Assembly: GCF_014696925.1 (NCBI RefSeq)
Contig: NZ_JACJQY010000007.1
Location: 62,001-126,000 of the forward strand
Source: Phormidium tenue FACHB-1050
Lineage (GTDB): Bacteria > Cyanobacteriota > Cyanobacteriia > Pseudanabaenales > Pseudanabaenaceae
Reading direction: 5' to 3'
DNA: 64,000 nt
Under the pieces are notes generated by a model. It was not told where the DNA came from. It did not search any database and saw only the letters and a list, made by a program, of their open reading frames with translations. The position numbers were made by a program, and so were the translations under genes. Every line of letters starts with the position of its first letter. Position 1 is the stretch's first letter. Positions 54,129 through 63,038 of this stretch are shown here, in pieces.

Positions 54129-55196
54129 ATGAATGATCAGAAGCAAAATAATCAGGAAAGCGGAAAATTGAAAGAACCGCAAGATTCCAGTAGGTCTGGG
54201 ATGAAAATGATGATGGTGATGATGATCGCGTGTTGTGCTATCCCGATCGCTTTAATCTTTTTTACAGGAGGAGGTTTAGGCTGGTGGTTAGGACGCTCTA
54301 ATCAACAAACAACTGGCACTCAACCAATTAGTCAGCCAAGCAATCCCCAAAATCTGCCAAAATTAGCTAATAATGTCACCCTAACTCCTGCCCAAAATTG
54401 GCAAGCCGATAACCACATTCATGGTTTAACCATTAATCCTGAAAATCCAAATATTATCTATGTTGCTAGCCATAATGGACTGTTGCAACGTGCTGAATCA
54501 GGACAATGGTTTTGGGTTGGCAAAGACCGATCAGACTATATGGGCTTTACTGGCGATCGCACTAACGGTCAACGCTTTTACTCTAGTGGACACCCTTCAA
54601 GTGGTGGAAATCTTGGTTTTCGGATTAGTGAGAATGGAGGTGAAGATTGGCAGTTTATCTCAATGGAAGGAGTGGATTTTCATGTTTTAGGTATCTCTCC
54701 TAGTAATCCTAAAGTTCTTTATGGTTGGGCTAGTTCGGGTGCAAAAGGTTTATTTGTCAGTTCCGATAGTGGTAAAACTTGGACTCAACCTAAGATGACA
54801 GGACTAACTGATGCTCCTTTTGATCTCGTTGTCGATCCTGAGAAGCCCGATCGCGTCTTTGCGACCACTCGTTCAGGTATGTATGAGAGCGTAAATCGTG
54901 GAGATGACTGGACTGCGATCAGTGAAACTCAAACTGCGCCAATTCTGGCTTTGAATTTGGTCAAGCAAGGCGATCACACAATCATGTATGGCTATCGCTT
55001 TGATAAACTAAATTCTGGTATCTATCGTAGCAATGATGACGGTAAGAACTGGGAGAAACTTTGGTCGGAAACAGATGGAGTGATTGTCAAACTAGCAGTC
55101 GCTCCTAGCAATTCCCAAATTCTTTATGCTGCTAACGAAAAAAATCAAATTTTTAAATCTCAAAATGCTGGCAAAACTTGGGAAACCTTGAGCTAA
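54129..55196 (+). CDS. Membrane-anchored beta-propeller protein (F510_1955-type)
   Basis: 355 residues. The N-terminus has a charged tail, then a Met-rich GMKMMMVMMIACCAIP entering a single membrane helix followed by GGGLGWWLGR. The exterior part is a BNR-like beta propeller: repeats of SxDxGKTW (VSSDSGKTWTQ, RSNDDGKNWEK, KSQNAGKTWET), as in the F510_1955 glycosylhydrolase-like family. No catalytic acid could be identified. Role unknown; the paired Cys and Met cluster hints at copper. A truncated paralogue is at 57731. Confidence 0.85.
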   Translation: MNDQKQNNQESGKLKEPQDSSRSGMKMMMVMMIACCAIPIALIFFTGGGLGWWLGRSNQQTTGTQPISQPSNPQNLPKLANNVTLTPAQNWQADNHIHGLTINPENPNIIYVASHNGLLQRAESGQWFWVGKDRSDYMGFTGDRTNGQRFYSSGHPSSGGNLGFRISENGGEDWQFISMEGVDFHVLGISPSNPKVLYGWASSGAKGLFVSSDSGKTWTQPKMTGLTDAPFDLVVDPEKPDRVFATTRSGMYESVNRGDDWTAISETQTAPILALNLVKQGDHTIMYGYRFDKLNSGIYRSNDDGKNWEKLWSETDGVIVKLAVAPSNSQILYAANEKNQIFKSQNAGKTWETLS

Positions 55197-55230
55197 AGTA
55201 GTTCACCTTATCTGATACAGATATTTAAAA

Positions 55231-55263
55231 TTTCATCGTCATTTCATAATTGTATAGTAAGCT
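55231..55263 (+). promoter_or_regulatory. TTTCAT-N5-TTTCAT box before the DUF2933 gene
   Basis: TTTCAT at 55231 and 55242, a 10-bp gap, TAAGCT at 55258-55263. The start codon is 232 bp further; the interval 55264-55494 is AT-rich with no gene. Confidence 0.6.
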
Positions 55264-55494
55264 GAATTTAGCACTCTATTTGATTGAAAAATAAAGCAAG
55301 TATTTGATTGAGAATTATTATATTTGATATCGCTTTATGCTGTAGTTAATCAACTCAATCTAGTAATCAATCATTGTTCTGAGTTAATGAAAGAGCAAGA
55401 GATTATAAACTATTTATAGCCATTTGCCTTTCAATTTAGGAGCCGAATTTTGGATCTAATTTGATTCTTAGTGATTACACAAATTGAGGTTTTT

Positions 55495-55806
55495 ATGCAT
55501 CAGCATGGTTCATCAAATCAACCCCAACCTCATCGTCCTCAAGCTGGTCTGAGCTTACCGATTAGACTTGTGCTATATGTTTCGATTGGGATTGTGGCTT
55601 ACTTCCTGATTACAGAACATTTAGTACATTTATCGAGCTTCTTACCATACTCTTTTGTAATCATCTTTGTACTCATGCATCTATTCATGCACGGAGGAAA
55701 TGGAAGAGATGGAAGTAGTAACAGCGGCAATAGTCGAGAAAGCGATCGTACGGACTCTACAAATAAATTTACTTCGAGGAGAGGGAATCATGCAAGACAT
55801 GAGTGA
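55495..55806 (+). CDS. DUF2933-family small membrane protein
   Basis: 103 residues from the ATG at 55495 (upstream frame start at 55471 has no ribosome-binding site). A His-rich N-terminus (MHQHGSSNQPQPHRP), two membrane helices (LPIRLVLYVSIGIVAYFLI and PYSFVIIFVLMHLFMHGG) and the LMHLFMHGG ending typical of DUF2933. Such proteins recur in copper-resistance clusters; the biochemical role is unknown. The tail overlaps the following methyltransferase gene by 17 bp. Confidence 0.85.
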   Translation: MHQHGSSNQPQPHRPQAGLSLPIRLVLYVSIGIVAYFLITEHLVHLSSFLPYSFVIIFVLMHLFMHGGNGRDGSSNSGNSRESDRTDSTNKFTSRRGNHARHE

Positions 55807-56461
55807 GGTTCCTGCTTATGGACTTTGGGGTTTGGTGATTATCAATTCTCTGGTATTTATCATCTTTGCCTTTAGTTTCACTAAGCCGCGTAATCCTAGA
55901 GATTGGCGATCGTTCGGAGCATTCTCAGCATTCATTGTGGCTTTGTTCACAGAAATGTATGGATTTCCTTTAACGATTTACTTGCTCTCAGGCTGGCTGC
56001 AAACTCGCTATCCAGGACTGAACTTCTTTTCCCATGACGCTGGACATCTTTGGGGAACATTGCTGGGATGGAAAGGCGATCCCCATTGGAATCCGATACA
56101 CATTCTGAGCAGCGTTTTGATTTTTGGTGGACTGTTCTATTTAGGCAATGCTTGGGAAGTTCTCTACAAAGCCCAACGAAGTCATACATTAGCGGTTGCA
56201 GGCCCTTATGCAAAAATCCGTCATCCGCAATACATGAGCTTTATTGTGATTATGTTGGGCTTTTTGATGCAATGGCCCACGATCGTGACACTGCTTATGT
56301 TTCCCGTCTTAGTGACGATGTACGTCCGATTGGCACACCGAGAAGAAGGCGATGCTTTGGCAGAATTTGGTGAGACGTATGCCAGTTATGCCGCCGTAAC
56401 CCCTGCATTTTTCCCGTGGGGTCGTCGCTATACTCAGAAAAAACTACGCACTCATGAATAA
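55790..56461 (+). CDS. Integral-membrane methyltransferase (isoprenylcysteine/PEMT-like)
   Basis: From the ATG at 55790, with GGAGAGGG just upstream, 223 residues. Five or so membrane helices lead to the SAM-site signature GPYAKIRHPQYMSFIV and AHREEGDALAEFGETYASY, as in the ICMT/phosphatidylethanolamine methyltransferase superfamily. The substrate is unknown. It often accompanies DUF2933 in metal-resistance loci. The stop codon abuts a multicopper-oxidase remnant. Confidence 0.88.
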   Translation: MQDMSEVPAYGLWGLVIINSLVFIIFAFSFTKPRNPRDWRSFGAFSAFIVALFTEMYGFPLTIYLLSGWLQTRYPGLNFFSHDAGHLWGTLLGWKGDPHWNPIHILSSVLIFGGLFYLGNAWEVLYKAQRSHTLAVAGPYAKIRHPQYMSFIVIMLGFLMQWPTIVTLLMFPVLVTMYVRLAHREEGDALAEFGETYASYAAVTPAFFPWGRRYTQKKLRTHE

Positions 56462-56604
56462 AAAATACGGTTATGGTAGTGCCGAGTGAGCGAGTGAAAC
56501 TGCTCATGAAATTTGAGAAATACTGTGGATTGTATACATACCACTGTCATAACTTGGAGTATGAAGATGCTGGCATGATGAGAAATTATCGAATCGAAGG
56601 ATAA
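56461..56604 (+). pseudogene. Multicopper oxidase C-terminal remnant
   Basis: An open stretch with a possible ATG at 56473 encodes KNTVMVVPSERVKLLMKF, followed by YTYHCHNLEYEDAGMM and ending RNYRIEG. YHCHNLE..D.GMM is the terminal copper site of bilirubin-oxidase/CotA-type multicopper oxidases. Only the last ~47 residues remain, fused to the end of the methyltransferase gene, so a full-length oxidase gene once stood here. It is too short to fold as an enzyme. Confidence 0.82.
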
Positions 56605-56651
56605 CTGAGACATCTATTTTAACTATTAAAATTAATTTGCAGGAAAAGAAA

Positions 56652-57185
56652 ATGAGTGACTTAATTGTTATCGGTTTTAAAGATGAATTCAAAGCGGATG
56701 AGGTTCTTATTGATTTGAGGAAACTTGAACTAGAGTATCTTATTGACTTGGAAGACGCAGCTATTGTCGTCAGAAATAAAGATGGCAAAGTTAAGGTTAA
56801 CCAAACTCAAGAACTTGTCGCTTCTGGCGCATTAAATGGCGGCTTTTGGGGGCTGCTAATCGGCTTGCTGTTCTTCCAGCCCTTGCTAGGAATTTTGGGT
56901 GCAGCGGTTGGGGCACTTTCTGGCGCATTAACAGATGTTGGCATTGATGATAATTTCATTCAAGAACTAGGTAATACAATCGAATCTGGAACTTCGGCAA
57001 TTTTTATCTTGGTGAGAAAATCTACACCCGACAGAGTTTTGGAAGATTTGAGCAAATTCGAGGGAAAAGTCTTACAAACTTCGTTATCCCATGAAGATGA
57101 AGCAAAACTTCAAGCAGCTCTTACCAAAAGCGAACTAAAAACAGATTCTATGTTTAGAGAAGAACTCACATGGAACCAAAATTGA
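56652..57185 (+). CDS. DUF1269-family membrane protein
   Basis: 177 residues from the ATG at 56652, chosen for its AGGAAAAG ribosome-binding site. A soluble N-terminal part (LIVIGFKDEFKADEVLIDLRKLE) precedes a Gly-rich membrane hairpin (GGFWGLLIGLLFFQPLLGILG), the DUF1269 pattern, then a C-terminal helix. The function is unknown; some members are linked to stress and mechanosensing. Its stop overlaps the next start by 16 bp. Confidence 0.85.
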   Translation: MSDLIVIGFKDEFKADEVLIDLRKLELEYLIDLEDAAIVVRNKDGKVKVNQTQELVASGALNGGFWGLLIGLLFFQPLLGILGAAVGALSGALTDVGIDDNFIQELGNTIESGTSAIFILVRKSTPDRVLEDLSKFEGKVLQTSLSHEDEAKLQAALTKSELKTDSMFREELTWNQN

Positions 57186-57487
57186 TCGCAATTCAACCAT
57201 CTAATTCAATCCTTCCAAGCCAGAAAGCGATTGAACCTCGTCTTGCTGATATAGCTTTCTTTATTATCCTTAATCTTGTGCTACTCTCAGCGATCGCTGT
57301 TCCCATCTATATTTTTATTGTTAAGCGAAAGCGGGCTTCATTTGGCTTCAAACCATCGCCCAAGGTTATATGTCATCGCTGTCAATATTTTAGCGATAAC
57401 CGTTATCTTAAATGCGCTCTCCATCCAGTAACTGTACTGACTGAAGAAACAGTTGATTGTGTAGATCATCGCTCAATCAATTCATAA
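57170..57487 (+). CDS. Small membrane protein with Cys motif (DUF6464-like)
   Basis: 105 residues with one membrane helix (FFIILNLVLLSAIAVPIYIFIV) and a cytoplasmic-side Cys domain: CHRCQYFSDN, CALHP and TVDCVDHR, reminiscent of the cyanobacterial DUF6464 family. It may bind a metal or iron-sulfur-like site through four Cys. Overlap with the upstream gene suggests translational coupling. Family assignment is from memory. Confidence 0.7.
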   Translation: MEPKLIAIQPSNSILPSQKAIEPRLADIAFFIILNLVLLSAIAVPIYIFIVKRKRASFGFKPSPKVICHRCQYFSDNRYLKCALHPVTVLTEETVDCVDHRSINS

Positions 57488-57518
57488 CTAAACCACTTAA
57501 AAATAACTATTTAACACT

Positions 57519-57713
57519 ATGAAACTCCAATTAAAAGTTCCTGACATGACCTGTGGGGGCTGTGTAAGCACTATCACTAATGCGATTAAAACAGTCGATG
57601 CGAATGCTTCTATTCAGGGCGATCCAAAAAACAAGATTGTATTAGTGGAAACTGAATTTCCTGAAGTTGCTATTAAGAATGCAATTACGACGGCTGGCTA
57701 TCAAGTAAATTAA
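57519..57713 (+). CDS. Small HMA-domain metallochaperone, copy 2
   Basis: 64 residues forming one HMA domain with DMTCGGC, closer to the canonical MTCxxC than its paralogue at 26727. It probably passes Cu(I) to the downstream ATPase. No MerR-type promoter is apparent in front of it, so it may be transcribed with the DUF1269 genes upstream. Confidence 0.9.
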   Translation: MKLQLKVPDMTCGGCVSTITNAIKTVDANASIQGDPKNKIVLVETEFPEVAIKNAITTAGYQVN

Positions 57714-57730
57714 TTTAGAGGATAAATTCA

Positions 57731-57961
57731 ATGAATCGTAAAGAGCCAAATAATCAAGAAAGTAGCGAATCGAAAGATTCTGATAAATCTGGGATGAAAA
57801 TGATGATGTGGATGATGATCGCCTGTTGCGCTATTCCACTTGCCATTATCTTTTTTACAGGAGGAGGTTTAGGCTGGTGGCTAGGACGCTCTAACCAACA
57901 ACCATCAAACCCTCAACCAACTAGCCAGTCAAGCAATTCCCAAAAAAATCAGAATCAGTAG
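57731..57961 (+). CDS. Truncated paralogue of the propeller protein (membrane part only)
   Basis: 76 residues. Residues ~20-57 are nearly identical (35 of 38) to the N-terminus of the propeller protein at 54129, including GMKMMMWMMIACCAIP and GGGLGWWLGRSNQQ; the exterior domain is missing. DNA similarity continues past the stop codon (57962-58015) in the decayed propeller sequence, so the truncation is secondary. It could still be expressed as a small Met/Cys membrane peptide. Confidence 0.75.
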   Translation: MNRKEPNNQESSESKDSDKSGMKMMMWMMIACCAIPLAIIFFTGGGLGWWLGRSNQQPSNPQPTSQSSNSQKNQNQ

Positions 57962-58030
57962 TATTACGCTAGACTCCGCTCAAAATTGCTAAGTCGATAA
58001 AACAAAACATTCAGGTAAAAAGGATTCAAA

Positions 58031-60265
58031 ATGAGTAAAGTTACACTTAACTTACACGGAATGCACTGCGCTTCTTGTGCCAGTAGTATTCAATCGGCGA
58101 CTCGTTCTATATCTGGTGTTGTTAGTAGTAATGTTAATTTTGCTACCGAAGAAGCGGTGGTTGAATTCGATGAGAAAAAAACCTCTGCTTCTGCTATTCA
58201 GAAGGTAATTAAAGATATTGGATATGAAGCGATTCTGCCAGATCAAGTAGATGCTGACTCTGACAAGAAATCCAGACTGACTGAAAATCAAGATTTAACC
58301 CGTAAAGTGTGGGTGGGTGGGGTGATTAGCGTAGTTCTAGTAACTGGTGTGCTACCTATGATGACAGGGCTACAGATCCCTTTGATTCCCGATTGGTTGC
58401 ATAATCGCTGGTTTCAGCTTGCTCTGGCTCTCCCCGTGCAGGTTTGGTGTGGTAGTTCTTTTTATACGGGGGCTTGGAAAGCCTTTAAAAATCATACAGC
58501 TACGATGGATACACTGATTGCATTAGGTACACTCGCAGCTTTCTCTTATTCACTTACTGTTACCTTCAATCCTAGTTTCTTCATCTCTCAGGGCTTGCAG
58601 CCTGAAGTTTACTATGAAGTGTCAGTAGTTGTAATTACCCTGATTCTCTTGGGTAAATTATTCGAGAATCGCGCTAAGGGCGAAACTTCGGAGGCGATTC
58701 GTAAGTTAATCGGATTGCAAGCAAAAACGGCACGAGTCTTGCGCGATGGTCAAGAATCAGACATTCCTATTGAAGACGTGCAAATTAACGATATCGTGCT
58801 GGTGCGCCCTGGAGAGAAAATTCCCGTCGATGGTGAGGCGATAGCAGGTAACTCCACCGTTGATGAGTCAATGGTTACAGGAGAAAGTATTCCCATTGAG
58901 AAAAAGGTTGGAGATCGCGTAATTGGCGCAACGATAAATAGATCTGGAAGTTTGCAAATCAAAGCTAGTCACATCGGCAAAGATTCAGTTCTTTCGCAAA
59001 TTGTCCAGTTAGTAAAAGACGCTCAGGGTTCTAAAGCGCCAATTCAAAGACTTGCCGACCAAGTGACAGGTTGGTTTGTGCCAGTTGTAATTTCGATTGC
59101 GATCGCCACATTTATTGTCTGGTTTGAGATTATGGGCAACATCACCCTAGCCACAATTTCTGCTGTGGGTGTACTGATTATTGCCTGTCCTTGCGCTCTG
59201 GGCTTAGCGGCTCCCACTTCGATCATGGTAGGAACTGGTAAAGGTGCAGAGAACGGAATTTTAATCAAAGATGCAGGTAGTTTAGAACTTGCTCATAAAA
59301 TTCAGACTATCGTTTTAGATAAAACGGGAACTTTGACTGAAGGTAAACCCGTTGTTACAGATATCTTTTCTATCAATAAGAATGATGATGAATTATTAAA
59401 GCTTGTCGCCGCGATCGAGCGTAATTCTGAGCACCCTTTAGCAGAAGCGGTTGTGAACCATGCTAAGCAAAAGGATATGACTATTTCTGAAGTGACTGAG
59501 TTTCTGGCGATCGCAGGTAGTGGTGTGCAAGGCAAGGTAGATAATTCTTTAGTACAGGTCGGAACGAGGCGATGGATGGATGAGTTAAAGATTGATACTA
59601 GTGAGATTCATCAATACCAAGACTCATGGGAAACAGGCGGAAAAACTGTTGTTTTGGTTGCGGTTGACAATGCTGCCTGTGGCTTAATTGGCATTGCGGA
59701 CAAGCTCAAGCCTTCATCTCAAGTGGCAGTTGCGGCTTTACAAAGGATGAAAATAGAAGTAGTAATGTTGACTGGCGACAATCAATCAACGGCGGAGGCG
59801 ATCGCCCGTGAAGTTGGCATTAAACGAGTATTTGCAGGAGTCCGTCCCGATCAGAAAGTTGCCAAAATTAGAGAGTTGCAAGCTGAAAGTAAAGTTGTGG
59901 CGATGGTTGGTGATGGCATTAATGATGCTCCTGCTTTAGCTCAAGCCGATGTTGGTTTAGCGATCGGTACTGGAACAGATGTAGCGATCGCGGCTAGCGA
60001 TATCACCCTAATATCTGGCGATCTGCAAGGAATTGTGACTGCGATTCAGCTCAGTCGCGCCACGATTAGTAATATTCAACAAAATCTCTTCTTTGCCTTT
60101 ATCTACAATGTGGCAGGTATTCCGATCGCCGCAGGGATTCTTTATCCGTTCTTTGGCTGGTTGCTTAATCCGATTATTGCGGGTGGCGCAATGGCACTTA
60201 GTTCTCTCTCTGTTGTTACAAATGCTTTACGACTGAGAAACTTTCGTCCTTCTTCAACTAACTAA
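58031..60265 (+). CDS. copA: Copper-exporting P1B-type ATPase (copy 2)
   Basis: 744 residues with one HMA domain (HGMHCASC), [24 protein letters not shown] and [10 protein letters not shown]. The P-type machinery and CPC motif are intact. It closely resembles the copy at 27632-29884 throughout, with matching order of a downstream cupredoxin. The start ATG at 58031 has AAAAGGA upstream. Having two copper ATPases may separate detoxification from a supply to secreted or thylakoid cuproproteins, as in cyanobacterial CtaA/PacS; which copy does which is not evident. Confidence 0.95.
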   Translation: MSKVTLNLHGMHCASCASSIQSATRSISGVVSSNVNFATEEAVVEFDEKKTSASAIQKVIKDIGYEAILPDQVDADSDKKSRLTENQDLTRKVWVGGVISVVLVTGVLPMMTGLQIPLIPDWLHNRWFQLALALPVQVWCGSSFYTGAWKAFKNHTATMDTLIALGTLAAFSYSLTVTFNPSFFISQGLQPEVYYEVSVVVITLILLGKLFENRAKGETSEAIRKLIGLQAKTARVLRDGQESDIPIEDVQINDIVLVRPGEKIPVDGEAIAGNSTVDESMVTGESIPIEKKVGDRVIGATINRSGSLQIKASHIGKDSVLSQIVQLVKDAQGSKAPIQRLADQVTGWFVPVVISIAIATFIVWFEIMGNITLATISAVGVLIIACPCALGLAAPTSIMVGTGKGAENGILIKDAGSLELAHKIQTIVLDKTGTLTEGKPVVTDIFSINKNDDELLKLVAAIERNSEHPLAEAVVNHAKQKDMTISEVTEFLAIAGSGVQGKVDNSLVQVGTRRWMDELKIDTSEIHQYQDSWETGGKTVVLVAVDNAACGLIGIADKLKPSSQVAVAALQRMKIEVVMLTGDNQSTAEAIAREVGIKRVFAGVRPDQKVAKIRELQAESKVVAMVGDGINDAPALAQADVGLAIGTGTDVAIAASDITLISGDLQGIVTAIQLSRATISNIQQNLFFAFIYNVAGIPIAAGILYPFFGWLLNPIIAGGAMALSSLSVVTNALRLRNFRPSSTN

Positions 60266-60276
60266 AAGAAACAACC

Positions 60277-60783
60277 ATGAAAAAATATCAAGTGATCAGT
60301 ATTCTAGTAAGTATTGGTTTATCTTTTGTCATAGTTTCCAGCATGTCAGCAGAGGAGATGACAAATCATAATTCAAGCTCGAAAGGATTTCAATCGATTG
60401 AACAGCCTATAGCGCTTAAAATGGCGATCGCTGTCGGTGGTCTATCTCTAATGGTTGCTCAACTATGGTGGTTTTTAGGCAGCAAGCCCAAATCCCAACA
60501 AGCAAAAGTTAATGAAGGCATTCAAGAAGTCACAATTACCGTCGATGGTGGCTATGTACCTTCGTTGGTGACAGTTAAGCGCGGTCAGCCTGTGCGATTG
60601 CAGTTTGATCGTCGCGATCCCAGTAGTTGCCTAGAAAAAGTTCTCTTTCCTGATTTCCATATTGCTCAAGATCTAGTTCTTAATCAGACTACACTTGTAG
60701 AGTTTACGCCTCAAACTGTGGGAATGTTTCAGTTTAGCTGTGGCATGGGTATGTTTCACGGTGCGATCACTGTAGAGGATTAG
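60277..60783 (+). CDS. Membrane-anchored cupredoxin-domain protein, copy 2
   Basis: 168 residues, paralogue of 27079-27606. A signal segment, a second hydrophobic helix (MAIAVGGLSLMVAQLWWFL) and a cupredoxin domain from QEVTITVDGGYVPSL, with probable ligands in DFHIAQ and FSCGMGMFHG. It follows the second copper ATPase after 11 bp. Its stop is 25 bp from the convergent TolC-like gene. Confidence 0.88.
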   Translation: MKKYQVISILVSIGLSFVIVSSMSAEEMTNHNSSSKGFQSIEQPIALKMAIAVGGLSLMVAQLWWFLGSKPKSQQAKVNEGIQEVTITVDGGYVPSLVTVKRGQPVRLQFDRRDPSSCLEKVLFPDFHIAQDLVLNQTTLVEFTPQTVGMFQFSCGMGMFHGAITVED

Positions 60784-60808
60784 TCCAGAAAATCTTAGGT
60801 CTAAATTA

Positions 60809-62311
60809 TTATTTGGAAACCTCTTTTGATGAGTTGCTATTGCTTACTGCACGCTGTAAAGCGGCTAGAGCACGATTGTAATTAAGAATAGCTTTGATGC
60901 GATTTACTTCTGCACGAGTAAGTTCATTTTCAGCAATGATTACATCAAGTTGAGTAGCTACTTCTGCCTTAAACTGCAAACGGGCTATTTCTAAACCTTC
61001 TTTTGCCTGTTTTAACGCAGACTCTGATGTCTTAATATTTTTAGTATTTGCCTGTAATGTTTTGTAAGCTCGCTCTACTTGAAAGCGAATCTGATTTCGG
61101 GTATCAACAAAACGAGTTTCGGCGATCGCCTTATTTGCTTCTTCTTGTTGCGCCCCTGCTAAGGCTGCCCCGCCATCAAATAAGTTCCAACGCAATCTGA
61201 TGCCAACAGCATAGCCATCTACTGTGTTGAAGCGATCGCTCAAGTTGTCTCGCACTTGATAGTTGGCAAATAGACCAATTTGAGGCTGCGTTTCACTAAG
61301 TGCAATAGTGCGTTGCTGTTCGCTAATTTGACGTTGTGAAAGTTGTTGTTCTAATTCAGGACGGTTTTTGAAAGCAAGAATGATGCTCTCTTCCAGAGAC
61401 TGTTGCCACTGCTCTTGTGGCTGCACTGGATCGGAGGCTGTGAAATCAATAGATTCTACTAAACCAAGTAGAGGTAACAATTGCCGACGTGCAATCTCTA
61501 AAGCACTCTGTGCTTGAACAAATTCTTGTTCAGCATTAGCCAGTTGAACTCTTGATTTAAGAACATCATATTTTGAAACCCTGCCTCCTTTTTCTAATGC
61601 TTCAGCGTCAACCAGACTTTTTTGAGCATTTTGGGTTGCTGCTTGGGTAATTCTTACCTGCTCTGAGGCTTCCTGTAGATCATAATAAGCATTAGATATC
61701 TCTAGTCGAATTTGCTCCTTTAGACGGGTTACTTCTAATTGGTCAGAGCGCACTAAAGCTTCTGCTGCTGCAATCTTTGCGGATCGTCTTCCACCATTAA
61801 ATAGGTCATAGCTCAATTCGAGCCTTCCTGTCAGTAAGTTTCCTGTTTGCTCAATCTCACCTTTTTTCAACTCATCAAGAGTATCTTTCGCATCTCGCTC
61901 GTTGGCAAATTCTGTTTCTAAATTAAGCGCAGGGAGTTGAGTTGCTTGGACTTGCCTTAACGCCGCTTCATTACGTTGAAGGGTACGTTCAGCGATTTGT
62001 AACTCACGGTTATGTTTTTGGGCTATTTGGATTGCTTGTTCTAAGGTAACTGGTTGTACAACTTGTAGCTTCACCTCTTCAGGCTTTGTTGGTAGCTGTA
62101 AGGGATCAGCTTTCTGATCTAGCTTAATTGTCTCTATATATCCCTGACTGTCGGAGTTTTTAGAGGGTGCAGGGGAATTGGTTATCGAAGGTTCAGCAGC
62201 AGTCTCTTTTACCCAGAATAAGGAAAATGTCATACTAGTGCTAATCCCAATAAGAAAAGCGATTGTAAAGCATTCTAGGGAGAATATCGGTTTTTTAATG
62301 TATTGATGCAA
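60809..62311 (-). CDS. TolC-family outer-membrane channel protein
   Basis: 500 residues with a signal/anchor at the N-terminus. The two-repeat TolC fold is evident: VTLEQAIQIAQKHNRELQIAE and LEISNAYYDLQEASEQV, long coiled helices, and VERAYKTLQANTKNIKTSE in the second repeat. It would form the outer-membrane duct for an RND pump. Adaptor and pump genes lie 25 and 12 kb away in the window, and a one-mismatch TTTCAT box precedes this gene, supporting joint use. Confidence 0.9.
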   Translation of the reverse strand: MHQYIKKPIFSLECFTIAFLIGISTSMTFSLFWVKETAAEPSITNSPAPSKNSDSQGYIETIKLDQKADPLQLPTKPEEVKLQVVQPVTLEQAIQIAQKHNRELQIAERTLQRNEAALRQVQATQLPALNLETEFANERDAKDTLDELKKGEIEQTGNLLTGRLELSYDLFNGGRRSAKIAAAEALVRSDQLEVTRLKEQIRLEISNAYYDLQEASEQVRITQAATQNAQKSLVDAEALEKGGRVSKYDVLKSRVQLANAEQEFVQAQSALEIARRQLLPLLGLVESIDFTASDPVQPQEQWQQSLEESIILAFKNRPELEQQLSQRQISEQQRTIALSETQPQIGLFANYQVRDNLSDRFNTVDGYAVGIRLRWNLFDGGAALAGAQQEEANKAIAETRFVDTRNQIRFQVERAYKTLQANTKNIKTSESALKQAKEGLEIARLQFKAEVATQLDVIIAENELTRAEVNRIKAILNYNRALAALQRAVSNSNSSKEVSK

Positions 62312-62368
62312 GATTCGGTTTTCCTAACTCAGTCTGTATTTGCTTGTAAATATTTAGCTAATAGTCTG

Positions 62369-62401
62369 ACAATAAATTAAGAAAATGAAGCCATGATGAA
62401 A
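62369..62401 (-). promoter_or_regulatory. TTTCAT-type box and -10 before the TolC-like gene
   Basis: On the minus strand TTTCAT (62401-62396) and CTTCAT (62390-62385), a 10-bp gap, TATTGT (62374-62369). One hexamer has a single mismatch; the geometry is otherwise the same as the other sites. Confidence 0.65.
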
Positions 62402-62470
62402 TTGTCTAAAAAAAGTCAATTTTGTCTTGTAATTTCCCTATTAATAAAGTTATCTGAAGATAAATACTGT

Positions 62471-62944
62471 TTATCTCTCTTGCCCATAGCCCAACATATG
62501 AAGTTTAGTCATATACAAAATCAGAGGTGGCAGGATTACCCATTGCAGAAGCGGTAGCCAGCTAATATTAATAACTGGCACGATTAGCATGGAAACGCCG
62601 TAAAGCTTGGCAATGTGAACGCGGTAAATTTCCGAAATGAGGGTGTATATCCAACCTAGAGCCGTAAATAGCAATGTTGATTTCCAAGTATTTCTGAGTA
62701 TCCATTTGCGCGATCGATATAACCCAGCTACCATCCATCCGCTAACCACAGTAATTACTCCATCTCCTACAGTACAGTGAGTAATGTAGTTTACCTTATC
62801 AGACAAAGAAGGCATCGCGTAGAAATCAAAGTAAGGTGATTCCCAAACTTCATAAACAAAGTGCAGTAAAAAGGCAAATAAAAATAAATTTGTTTCTGGT
62901 GCAGATAAAATTCGATCTATCCATTGGGTTAATAACTTTTTCAT
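62471..62944 (-). CDS. Small membrane protein of unknown function
   Basis: 157 residues with four predicted membrane helices: LFLFAFLLHFVYEVWE, ITHCTVGDGVITVVSGWMV, TLLFTALGWIYTLISEI and LIVPVINISWLPLLQWV. HFVYEVWESPYF and CTVGDGV look conserved-like, but I recognise no family. It lies alone, 160 bp upstream of the TolC-like gene on the same strand, with no clear promoter box. Confidence 0.72.
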   Translation of the reverse strand: MKKLLTQWIDRILSAPETNLFLFAFLLHFVYEVWESPYFDFYAMPSLSDKVNYITHCTVGDGVITVVSGWMVAGLYRSRKWILRNTWKSTLLFTALGWIYTLISEIYRVHIAKLYGVSMLIVPVINISWLPLLQWVILPPLILYMTKLHMLGYGQER

Positions 62945-63038
62945 TGCAAGTCTATTGGTTTGAACTATTTACTTTGAAATTCAAGATGGAGTTTGAAGTT
63001 TGGAGCCGAAAGACCATCCCAATGATTTAGGATTATAT

